This document shows positions 1 to 5,098 of a stretch of DNA of 5,098 bases, in pieces. The notes below the pieces were generated by a model that was not told the DNA's origin, did no database searches, and saw nothing but the letters and a program-made list of their open reading frames with translations. Position numbers and translations under genes: made by a program. The stretch is taken from the NCBI GenBank assembly GCA_026395455.1, contig JAPLYR010000083.1:10233-15330 (forward strand), in the 5' to 3' direction. The stretch's first letter is position 1. The number at the start of each line of letters is the position of its first letter. The stretch is from Candidatus Roizmanbacteria bacterium (GTDB lineage Bacteria > Patescibacteriota > Microgenomatia > UBA1406 > GWC2-37-13).

Positions 1-1
1 C

Positions 2-1039
2 TCCGAGCGAGTCGCTACCTATTGTGAAACAGCAGGGATGAAAAAAGCTTCCTCACTGGAAGATGCAAACTATGTGGTGATAACTACCTGCATGATCAAA
101 GAATCTGCAGAAAATAGAGTGTATGGCATGGTGAATAATTTAATTCCGCTGAAAGAAAAAAAGTTGGCAAATGGAGAAGAATTCACAATCGTTATCACGG
201 GTTGTATGACGGGTATGGCTCATAGAGATAAAACGGGAAAGATGTTGAAAGAATTGAAACGAAGAATGCCAGCTGCAGACCAGTTTATTCCCCTGGAAGA
301 AATTGGATTTGAGTTAGCTCCTCTCCGACAGGACAAAGAAACAGCATATATCCCCATCTCCAATGGGTGTAATAACTTTTGTACTTACTGTGTTGTCCCC
401 TATACGCGAGGACGAGAGGTCAGTCGAGCTTTTGACGATATAGTTCATGAAGCACAACATGCATTTGATGGTGGTTATAAAAAAGTGTTGCTCTTGGGGC
501 AAAATGTAAATTCGTATGGATCGGACATCGTATTGGCGGGAAAAAAACAACAAGAATTAAAGCCAGTCTACGTAAAACATTTAGGAAAAAGTCGCATCCC
601 AACTCTCTTCCCTCATTTACTTGAAGCGGTCGCACAGATTGGATTTACTGAGGTAAGTTTTATGTCGAGTAACCCATGGGATTTTTCAGAAGAATTAATT
701 GATATGATCGCAAAACACAAAAATATTACGCGAACGTTTCACCTTGCTGTGCAGTCGGGAGATGATGCTGTATTAAAGCGAATGAACAGGTGGTATACAG
801 CGCAGGAATATGTAGATCTATACAATAACATCAAAAAGAAAATGCCAGAAGCCCACGTCACCATCCACTTTGATAAAGCATATATATCCATTTACTCAAA
901 CCGCCGCGGGACCCATGCATACAAATACATTCCAGACGATATTCCTCATGTGGTGAAAGATAAACGATGGAAGATGTTGGATAAACTCGTGAATAGTCAG
1001 TACTACGAAAAAATGAGAGCACGAAAACCCTCAAAATAA
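2..1039 (+). CDS. miaB: MiaB-family tRNA methylthiotransferase, 5' end outside window, internally shortened
   Basis: Radical-SAM enzyme that adds a methylthio group to i6A37 of tRNAs, acting in the cytoplasm on two iron-sulfur clusters. The frame is open to the window edge, so the ATG at 38 is internal. The first visible residues, SERVATYCETAG, normally follow the family's GCQMN motif, which must lie just upstream. In the 345-residue fragment, C30 (TTCMIKESAENRVYG) and C68 (TGCMTG) are N-terminal cluster ligands; C123, C127 and C130 (GCNNFCTYC) form the radical-SAM CxxxCxxC motif. GQNVNSYG, SSNPWDF and the VQSGDDAVLKRMNRWYT stretch follow. Between AHVT and FDKAYISIYS, about 27 residues carrying the usual D-IVGFPGET motif are missing without a frame change. 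The C-terminal TRAM domain is also absent. Family assignment is secure; MiaB rather than MtaB is inferred from the wording. Activity is doubtful if the deletion is real. Confidence 0.9.
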   Translation, partial: SERVATYCETAGMKKASSLEDANYVVITTCMIKESAENRVYGMVNNLIPLKEKKLANGEEFTIVITGCMTGMAHRDKTGKMLKELKRRMPAADQFIPLEEIGFELAPLRQDKETAYIPISNGCNNFCTYCVVPYTRGREVSRAFDDIVHEAQHAFDGGYKKVLLLGQNVNSYGSDIVLAGKKQQELKPVYVKHLGKSRIPTLFPHLLEAVAQIGFTEVSFMSSNPWDFSEELIDMIAKHKNITRTFHLAVQSGDDAVLKRMNRWYTAQEYVDLYNNIKKKMPEAHVTIHFDKAYISIYSNRRGTHAYKYIPDDIPHVVKDKRWKMLDKLVNSQYYEKMRARKPSK

Positions 1040-1040
1040 A

Positions 1041-1502
1041 TCAGAGGCTCCTTTCATAACAGATTTTGCACCCACTCCCCTTTTCCCCAATCAAAATAAA
1101 TTTATTTTTCTCATAAAAATGGTGTGCCCGTTTCATATTGGTATGAGTGTTAAGTCGGACTCTTATATACCCAGCTTCTTTTGCAAAACAAAGAGCCGTG
1201 TCAAGAAGTTTCTGTCCCAATCCCGTCCCTCGATATTCTTTTTGTACAAACATTCTCCTTAATTTTGCCGTGTTCTCTCCCCTATCCAATATACCCACTG
1301 TCCCAACTACTTTGTCGCAATCTAACGCAATCCAAAACCTACTGTTCCCCGTATACACTTCCGGAATTTTCTGCAAATCATCATCATCTATTGGTAGGTC
1401 ACTTTCCTTGATTACTTCCTGGTCCACCAAACACTCCCCCACTAACCGTCCAACTTGGTCTTTGTAGGAAGCTTTATACATCGCTACTTTTATTTCTTTC
1501 AT
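1041..1502 (-). CDS. GNAT-family N-acetyltransferase
   Basis: Predicted cytoplasmic acetyltransferase that transfers acetyl from acetyl-CoA to an unidentified amine. The 153-residue protein has normal GNAT length. It opens with IKVAMYKASYKDQVGRLV (strand 1 and helix 1). FWIALDCDKVVGTVGIL (about 56-72) gives the central strands. LRRMFVQKEYRGTGLG (81-96) is motif A, with the [RQ]xxGx[GA] pyrophosphate-binding loop at R91-G96. HHFYEKNKF (127-135) is motif B. I chose the ATG at 1502 because the fold begins there; the upstream ATG at 1565 adds 21 residues of unlike composition and would overlap the ATPase gene. The ATPase gene ends 43 bases upstream on the same strand, so cotranscription is possible, but a TATTAT box 7 bases before the ATG suggests its own promoter. 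GC is near 45%, like the MiaB gene and unlike the ATPase gene. The substrate cannot be told. Confidence 0.85.
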   Translation of the reverse strand: MKEIKVAMYKASYKDQVGRLVGECLVDQEVIKESDLPIDDDDLQKIPEVYTGNSRFWIALDCDKVVGTVGILDRGENTAKLRRMFVQKEYRGTGLGQKLLDTALCFAKEAGYIRVRLNTHTNMKRAHHFYEKNKFILIGEKGSGCKICYERSL

Positions 1503-1509
1503 AGTTGAG

Positions 1510-1515
1510 ATAATA
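1510..1515 (-). promoter_or_regulatory. Candidate -10 box for the GNAT gene
   Basis: Reading the minus strand, TATTAT ends 7 bases before the ATG at 1502. Transcription starting about 7 bases downstream would begin at or next to the A of the start codon, giving a leaderless mRNA. There is no Shine-Dalgarno motif in between (CTCAACT) and no convincing -35 box. The box sits in an AT-rich 43-base gap, so chance occurrence is possible. Confidence 0.4.
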
Positions 1516-1545
1516 CGTATATAACTAGAAAGCAGAATACAATAT

Positions 1546-3522
1546 TTATCTAGTGAGATCAACAATCATAGGCATATTTGCTTTCATTCCTTTACCAGCT
1601 ACTACCGCGTGATATTTTTTTAAATTTGGTAGTGTTTGGACCATGTCTTTTCCAACATAATTACCTAAAAAGCTAAAGCTAGTCTCATCAAATGCTTGAA
1701 AACATATAACTGTATTACACTGCGTTAAAACAGTTTTTGATACATTTGCTGTTCTTTGAGCGATTACTAGTAATCCAACACCATACTTTCTACCTTGTAA
1801 TGCGACTTGTGTCATTTTATTTACTAAAGCTTTATTACTTGAATAATCGCCCATTTCACCTAGAAAACTAGTTTCTGGAGTAATAGTGTGCGCTTCCTCC
1901 AAAACTAGAGCTGCTTTTATTGGAGAATTTGCATCATATTGATTCTTTGCATAGTTAAAAAGATTTTCTAAAAATTGTTGCGTTTCTTTTAATACATCAG
2001 TGGTGTTACTTAATGCGGGTAATTCGAAGATTCCAACTTTACTGTTTCTTTCAGCTAAGTAAGCCACAATATTATCTTTATTGATTAATTTAAATTCAGT
2101 AGCACTGAACTTTTTTTTCCATTCACCTGTGAAATCAATGCAGATAATTCTTGTGTCATGTGCAAGGTTGCCTATTATTTTTTGAGTTATGAAAGACTTG
2201 CCAGATCCTGTTATACCTAATAAAGCTATATGATGACTTATGGCATCTTTAAGGTTAATAACGGAAGGTAGGGATGTGTTAGGGATAACGCCTAATTTAT
2301 ATAGTGGATATGTTAAAGTTGGAATGTTAATATCTGATGTGTTTGCTTTAAATATTGGAGTATTGATTGATGGAACCCATCCAAATTTTTGAAATGACAG
2401 CATTTCTTCTTGCCATTCCCCTAGCTGGATTGCTTCCCCTTCAATAAATCCAGTTTCATTTCTCGCCTCGAGCTTCTCCTTTTCTGTACTACAACCTATT
2501 ACTTGATAAAACAACCGTTTATCTCCAACATTTAATTCGAGTAAATCTCCCTCTTGAAGGTCATCACTTTTTTTTGAATATTCAAATTTTATTTTCCCAA
2601 TTGTTGACCCTTCAATTACCACGCCTACTAAATCATTTATTTTTAATTTTTTATCACGCTCAGGATTATCTTTTAATTTATATACGATATTTTTATCTAA
2701 TTTTTTTTCATTATTTTTTGAAATGTCTAGTTGAAGAACTTTCGCCCATTTTTCTTGATTGAGTAAATAAGTGTCAAAGACAATGCCACTGATGACTGAG
2801 TCATTAATATCCTGCATTGAATATCTAAATTCAACAATGTCAAATTTTTGGATACTATTTTTATCGCCAAATAGTTTTACCAAAAATATTTTTTTGGATT
2901 GCACTCCAAATATTTCGCCAATTTGATCACTTTTTATTCTCATATTTGACGAGCTAAAACTCGCGTGAAGCTTCTTTGGATTAATTGAGAGAATAAAAAA
3001 CCATATTATAAATTGTAATACTGTATAAATATTTTGAATTGTGTAATAAGATAGCAAAAAATATAAAAAAACTGCTGAATATAAAAATCTACCTTGTCCA
3101 ATAATTACCACAATGTTTTTAAGTTTCAAGGCTAATTTATTTTTCCAGTGTAATTCGCTATTTTCTTTATCTGCAAGTGCTAGTGCGGTAATTGACGCTA
3201 TAAGTATTAATAGCAATAATACTAGTGCCACCCACCAAAAAAGAATATTGCTAAATGAGTTTTTTATCGCCAAAAATACTAATAAAAGAGGAATAGTATT
3301 CGTTATTACATTTTTTGGCGAAGTGTAATATGGATCAATAAATAATATTGAAAATAAGACCATGAATATACCTGAATAAAACCAAAGATCTTTTGTTTCA
3401 GTGCTTGGTAATAAGGTTCCATAAAAACAATATTGTATGAGTATAAAAACTATCAGAAAAATTCCGAATAAAATAAATCTGTTTTGAATAAAATGTTTAA
3501 TTTTTTTAAAAAATGAATCCAT
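1546..3522 (-). CDS. HerA/FtsK-superfamily ATPase with six N-terminal membrane segments
   Basis: Predicted membrane-anchored motor ATPase of the HerA (DUF87) type, a group of hexameric DNA translocases. Six hydrophobic segments lie at about 16-34, 47-63, 72-87, 93-115, 137-160 and 165-180. A mostly beta region (about 200-425), including GDLLELNVGDKRLFYQVIG, is placed like the HAS-barrel that precedes HerA ATPase domains. The ATPase core has Walker A GITGSGKS (436-443), the HerA-type IDFTGEW (462-468), Walker B with catalytic glutamate LVLEEAH (539-545), a likely arginine finger in GRKYG (577-581) and the IAQRTANVSKTVLTQCNT sensor region (587-604). The motor looks intact. Six membrane segments are unusual: classical HerA is soluble, FtsK has four and conjugative coupling proteins usually have two. 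No FtsK gamma domain and no nuclease domain is visible. GC is about 25-33%, well below the neighbouring GNAT gene. The gene is divergent from the asparaginase-like gene. The fold is well supported; the function (translocation, defence or conjugation) is unknown. Confidence 0.85.
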   Translation of the reverse strand: MDSFFKKIKHFIQNRFILFGIFLIVFILIQYCFYGTLLPSTETKDLWFYSGIFMVLFSILFIDPYYTSPKNVITNTIPLLLVFLAIKNSFSNILFWWVALVLLLLILIASITALALADKENSELHWKNKLALKLKNIVVIIGQGRFLYSAVFLYFLLSYYTIQNIYTVLQFIIWFFILSINPKKLHASFSSSNMRIKSDQIGEIFGVQSKKIFLVKLFGDKNSIQKFDIVEFRYSMQDINDSVISGIVFDTYLLNQEKWAKVLQLDISKNNEKKLDKNIVYKLKDNPERDKKLKINDLVGVVIEGSTIGKIKFEYSKKSDDLQEGDLLELNVGDKRLFYQVIGCSTEKEKLEARNETGFIEGEAIQLGEWQEEMLSFQKFGWVPSINTPIFKANTSDINIPTLTYPLYKLGVIPNTSLPSVINLKDAISHHIALLGITGSGKSFITQKIIGNLAHDTRIICIDFTGEWKKKFSATEFKLINKDNIVAYLAERNSKVGIFELPALSNTTDVLKETQQFLENLFNYAKNQYDANSPIKAALVLEEAHTITPETSFLGEMGDYSSNKALVNKMTQVALQGRKYGVGLLVIAQRTANVSKTVLTQCNTVICFQAFDETSFSFLGNYVGKDMVQTLPNLKKYHAVVAGKGMKANMPMIVDLTR

Positions 3523-3524
3523 AA

Positions 3525-3533
3525 TTTATATCA
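3525..3533 (-). promoter_or_regulatory. Extended -10-like motif before the ATPase gene
   Basis: The minus strand reads TGATATAAA, which fits an extended -10 (TGnTATAAA), ending only 2 bases before the ATG at 3522. That is too close for a start at +7 to include the ATG. Either transcription starts unusually close, or another box (for example TTATCT, 8 bases upstream of the TATAAA) is used. No Shine-Dalgarno motif is present before this ATG. Confidence 0.25.
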
Positions 3534-3570
3534 CAGATAATTGTCAGTATTCATTGCTGATAATCTCGTA

Positions 3571-3602
3571 CTATCATATACTTAATAAAAATATATTGAT
3601 AG
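3571..3602. repeat. Imperfect inverted repeat in the divergent intergenic region
   Basis: CTATCATATA (3571-3580) and TATATTGATAG (3592-3602) are inverted copies with one extra base, separated by 11 bases. The dyad lies between two divergent start codons (3522 minus and 3705 plus), where an operator would be expected and a terminator would not. It is AT-rich, so the chance of coincidence is considerable. The rest of the 182-base gap (3523-3704) shows only the -10-like motifs listed separately. Confidence 0.3.
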
Positions 3603-3687
3603 CAGCAACTACCATTTACCCACTATTTTACTCTTTTTATTTAAAAATCTCATATTTAAACTATTACAAATGTTGTTTTATTACTTT

Positions 3688-3696
3688 TGCTATACT
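3688..3696 (+). promoter_or_regulatory. Extended -10 promoter of the asparaginase-like gene
   Basis: TGCTATACT matches the extended -10 consensus TGnTATAAT at all but one position and ends 8 bases before the ATG at 3705. Initiation at the usual distance would fall 0-2 bases before the ATG, so the transcript is probably leaderless. No -35 box at proper spacing is seen, which extended -10 promoters tolerate, and no Shine-Dalgarno motif lies before the ATG. Confidence 0.6.
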
Positions 3697-3704
3697 TTAC
3701 TCAT

Positions 3705-4220
3705 ATGAAAAAAAGCCATATTCACATAATTAAAATGGGTGGAACTATTGAGTTTAAGGACCCAGGATACGAAATAATGAATCAACAAATGATGAAGCTC
3801 GATACATCAATTGATAACTATTTGAAAAATATGGTAAAGCCACACTTTTCATATAGTACTGAAAGTGTCTGTGATAAAGATAGTAGAGAAATAAATACTG
3901 CTGATCTTGAAAAACTTGCAAAAACTATTCAAATGAGCCCTCATGAGAATATTCTCGTTACTCATGGGACATTTACTATGAAAAATACAGCCAAATTCTT
4001 AGATGAGTATTTATCAAAAAATAAAGTTGAAAAGAAAATAGTTTTAACAGGGTCTATGATCCCAATCATTGGCTTTTCTGTTTCAGACGCTGCATTTAAC
4101 TTGGGCTTTAGCATCGCTTCTTTTGAAAGTATAAAAAGTGGCGTTTACATTTGTATGAATGGTGGAATATTTGATTATGAGGAAGTAAATAAAAACACAG
4201 AATTATTGAGATTCGAATAA
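3705..4220 (+). CDS. Single-domain type I asparaginase-like protein with D-to-F change
   Basis: Homologue of the N-terminal domain of L-asparaginase/glutamyl-tRNA(Gln) amidotransferase GatD-type enzymes, which hydrolyse amide side chains. The 171 residues show KMGGTIE (10-16) with the nucleophile Thr14, KDSREI (58-63) for the substrate-binding D-S loop, VTHGTFTM (85-92), LTGSM...SDAAFNL (114-133) and MNGGIF...NKNT, with Lys163 placed like the catalytic lysine. The family HGTDT motif reads HGTFT here (codon TTT), so the catalytic Asp at position 90 is Phe. The whole C-terminal domain, roughly half of a normal enzyme of about 330 residues, is missing. The end is a clean TAA after the complete first domain, so this looks like a short family form rather than a broken gene. 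I chose ATG 3705 over TTG 3687 because homology starts there and the promoter ends just before it. Hydrolysis may be weak or lost; ligand binding is an alternative. Confidence 0.82.
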   Translation: MKKSHIHIIKMGGTIEFKDPGYEIMNQQMMKLDTSIDNYLKNMVKPHFSYSTESVCDKDSREINTADLEKLAKTIQMSPHENILVTHGTFTMKNTAKFLDEYLSKNKVEKKIVLTGSMIPIIGFSVSDAAFNLGFSIASFESIKSGVYICMNGGIFDYEEVNKNTELLRFE

Positions 4221-4241
4221 AAGGTGTATATGCGCATAGAA

Positions 4242-4283
4242 AAAGTGTCTTGGCAGATGCGTCGTCTGCCAAAAGACAACTTT
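4242..4283. terminator. Long imperfect hairpin between convergent genes
   Basis: Left arm 4242-4257 (AAAGTGTCTTGGCAGA) pairs with right arm 4265-4283, leaving three bulged bases and a 7-base loop (4258-4264). The core TTGGCAGA/TCTGCCAA is perfect. It starts 21 bases after the stop of the asparaginase-like gene and lies 48 bases beyond the stop of the unknown minus-strand gene. That is the right place for a bidirectional terminator. The T-run after it is short (TTT on the plus strand, preceded by AAAAA for the minus strand), so termination would be modest; an mRNA-stabilising hairpin is an alternative. Confidence 0.55.
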
Positions 4284-4331
4284 CCTCAAATATCTCCATA
4301 CAAACCCATAACGATAGACATAGTTTAAGGT

Positions 4332-4745
4332 TTATTTAAGTAAGCTGTCAATGTATCGTCCCAAAAATGAAACGAGCTCCTTATGTTCTTCATATACCGG
4401 CTCCTCTTTTAGAAGATTCCATATCATCCATACACCTGTCTGCAATCTTAACATTTCTCGATTATTTATTTTTTCTGTACCAATAAAGCTAAAATAATTA
4501 TCTATTGCTGCAGATATTTTAGGATTAATAGATGTACAAGTATTTATCACGACGTCTCTATTTAGTTCTATATTAATAGATAAGGCAATGCCCACACCAG
4601 CAGCAGTAAAAAGAATATCCCAATCCGCAGAAGTTGTTTTACCCTTCTTCATTATCTCTGCCAGATCAGGAAATTTTTTATATATAGGAATATATGACCC
4701 AATTGCAGATAAATGAATGAACTTAACTAAATCGGCGGTATCCAT
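4332..4745 (-). CDS. Uncharacterised 137-residue protein
   Basis: I do not recognise this protein. It is predicted to be mainly alpha-helical and soluble, without signal peptide, cysteine clusters or catalytic motif. The only hydrophobic stretch, ILFTAAGVGIALSINI (44-59), is too short and mild for a confident membrane helix. Tryptophans at 42 and in GVWMIWNLL near the C-terminus probably belong to a helical core. Coding is supported by a clean ATG start, an uninterrupted frame with non-repetitive amino acid use, and a -10-like TATACT box 10 bases upstream. The start at 4745 is the first ATG after that box, and there is no Shine-Dalgarno motif. The gene converges with the asparaginase-like gene across a 111-base gap holding a hairpin. 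GC is about 35%, so it belongs with the AT-rich block. It could be the immunity, adaptor or cargo partner of a neighbour, but nothing shows this. Confidence 0.7.
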   Translation of the reverse strand: MDTADLVKFIHLSAIGSYIPIYKKFPDLAEIMKKGKTTSADWDILFTAAGVGIALSINIELNRDVVINTCTSINPKISAAIDNYFSFIGTEKINNREMLRLQTGVWMIWNLLKEEPVYEEHKELVSFLGRYIDSLLK

Positions 4746-4751
4746 AATTAC

Positions 4752-4769
4752 ATTAAGTATAAACTTAAT
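4752..4769. promoter_or_regulatory. Palindromic candidate operator over the -10 box of the unknown gene
   Basis: ATTAAGT (4752-4758) and ACTTAAT (4763-4769) form a perfect 7-bp inverted repeat with a 4-base spacer. The minus-strand -10-like box TATACT (4756-4761) lies inside it, 10 bases before the ATG at 4745. A repressor bound here would block transcription of the 137-residue gene. The AT-rich composition lowers certainty. Confidence 0.4.
4756..4761 (-). promoter_or_regulatory. Candidate -10 box for the unknown gene
   Basis: On the minus strand TATACT, the same hexamer as at the asparaginase-like gene, ends 10 bases before the ATG. The predicted leader is only about 3-5 bases, with no Shine-Dalgarno motif. 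The best -35-like hexamer (TTTACC, 19 bases upstream) is weak. Confidence 0.45.
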
Positions 4770-4974
4770 AATGAGAGAGCGGTAAATAATTAAGCTGCCG
4801 ACACGTATTCACTCTCAAACCCTCCTACTTACCCTAATCCAATGCGGATTATCATTGTTTAGCTTAAGTAGTTTTACATGCTGTTTTCATTATTTTAGTT
4901 ACTGTTAGTTGATTCATTTTGATCTCCAGCATCCACAATCGGTAGACCGCCAGAGGTGCGCAAGAAGAGTGCCC
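4770..4974. other. Intergenic stretch crossing a composition boundary
   Basis: There is no convincing gene here. From 4770 to about 4920 the DNA is AT-rich and shows only short chance frames. From 4921 to 4974 it becomes GC-rich (32 of 60 bases in the line 4921-4980) and includes the short dyad CGGTAGACCG. This GC-rich tract lies directly downstream of the terminator of the rightmost minus-strand gene, so it may be old chromosomal sequence at the edge of the AT-rich insert, or an untranslated or non-coding RNA region. Confidence 0.4.
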
Positions 4975-5014
4975 AAAAAACAAGGGCCCGCGCGTGGCGG
5001 GCCTTTGTTTTTTT
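4975..5014 (-). terminator. Strong intrinsic terminator
   Basis: Arms 4975-4991 and 4997-5013 pair over 17 positions with a single G-T wobble and a 5-base loop (GCGTG). The GC-rich core is GGCCCGC/GCGGGCC, flanked by A-runs and T-runs on both sides. On the minus strand it begins 14 bases after the TGA of the partial gene at 5029 and ends in six T residues, so it most likely terminates that gene. Its symmetry would let it work in both directions. Confidence 0.88.
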
Positions 5015-5028
5015 GAAGGAGGCGTGCG

Positions 5029-5098
5029 TCAGAGGTTCTTGCAGACCAAGTACGTGTTGGTACCTGTTTCCTGATACCCGGTTGCAGCAGTGCCTACG
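5029..5098 (-). CDS. C-terminal tail of an unidentified protein, 5' end outside window
   Basis: The last 22 codons of a minus-strand frame end at TGA (5029-5031); the protein tail reads GYQETGTNTYLVCKNL at its end. The tail is rich in Gly, Thr, Asn and Tyr, which fits a beta-rich or extracellular domain, but it is too short to identify. Support for coding comes from its position: a strong terminator hairpin starts 14 bases after the stop codon in the same direction. GC is about 55%, higher than in any other gene here. Confidence 0.5.
   Translation of the reverse strand, partial: VGTAATGYQETGTNTYLVCKNL

Noticed and set aside
314..635. Two minus-strand open frames inside the MiaB gene
   Set aside because: They lie opposite conserved MiaB motifs and have no family features.
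840..880. Frameshift as the cause of the missing MiaB block
   Set aside because: The conserved blocks on both sides are in the same frame and join directly; no other frame around 857-870 contains the missing motif, so a clean in-frame deletion fits better.
1147..1467. Two plus-strand open frames opposite the GNAT gene
   Set aside because: They are antisense to the GNAT motifs A and B and show Ser/Pro-rich composition without domain features.
1503..1565. Longer GNAT protein starting at 1565
   Set aside because: The 21 extra residues do not fit the fold, would overlap the ATPase gene and lie upstream of the -10-like box.
3687..3704. TTG start at 3687 for the asparaginase-like gene
   Set aside because: It overlaps the extended -10 box itself (TTG and CTATAC are promoter bases), and homology starts at the ATG at 3705.
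4895..5098. Minus-strand frame open from the window edge to a stop at 4895
   Set aside because: It runs straight through the strong terminator hairpin and overlaps, in another frame, the better-supported gene tail ending at 5029. It is kept only as a remark on the tract 4921-4974.
4921..5098. Plus-strand frame open from about 4924 to the window end
   Set aside because: It has no plausible start, crosses the terminator hairpin and is rich in Arg, Cys and Trp in a way typical of antisense frames in GC-rich DNA.
1..5098. tRNA, rRNA, CRISPR array or insertion sequence
   Set aside because: I saw no cloverleaf, no regularly spaced repeats, no transposase or integrase motifs and no long terminal inverted repeats on either strand.

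Overview
The window most likely comes from a member of the Patescibacteria (candidate phyla radiation, Parcubacteria-like). This rests on the MiaB-family gene at the left edge, whose wording (SSNPWDFS, PDDIPHVVKDKRW, no TRAM domain) resembles the group's MiaB proteins as I remember them. Other support is the short or absent gaps between genes, no visible Shine-Dalgarno sequences, and -10-like boxes almost touching the start codons. TGA ends two reading frames here, so the code looks standard.

Layout. (1) 2-1039 (+): C-terminal 345 residues of a MiaB-type tRNA methylthiotransferase, cut by the window edge, with an apparent in-frame loss of about 27 residues in the radical-SAM barrel. (2) 1041-1502 (-): a GNAT acetyltransferase, convergent with (1) and separated from it by one base. 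(3) 1546-3522 (-): a 658-residue HerA/FtsK-superfamily ATPase with six N-terminal hydrophobic segments. (4) 3705-4220 (+): a 171-residue single-domain relative of type I asparaginases, divergent from (3), with the catalytic Asp replaced by Phe. (5) 4242-4283: a long hairpin between convergent genes. (6) 4332-4745 (-): an unrecognised 137-residue protein whose -10-like box lies inside a palindrome. (7) 4975-5014: a strong terminator hairpin. (8) 5029-5098 (-): the last 22 codons of a further gene.

Base composition is uneven. Single 60-base lines counted by hand give about 45% GC in the MiaB and GNAT genes, 25-35% in the ATPase, asparaginase-like and unknown genes, and 53-55% from about 4921 to the end. 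The block from roughly 1546 to 4920 therefore looks like an acquired AT-rich insert between ordinary chromosome segments.

How the genes may work together: the MiaB protein is a tRNA-modification enzyme and is probably unrelated to the rest. The membrane-anchored ATPase and the divergent asparaginase-like protein share a 182-base intergenic region. They form the most plausible candidate for an undescribed functional pair, but no function in common can be shown from the sequence.
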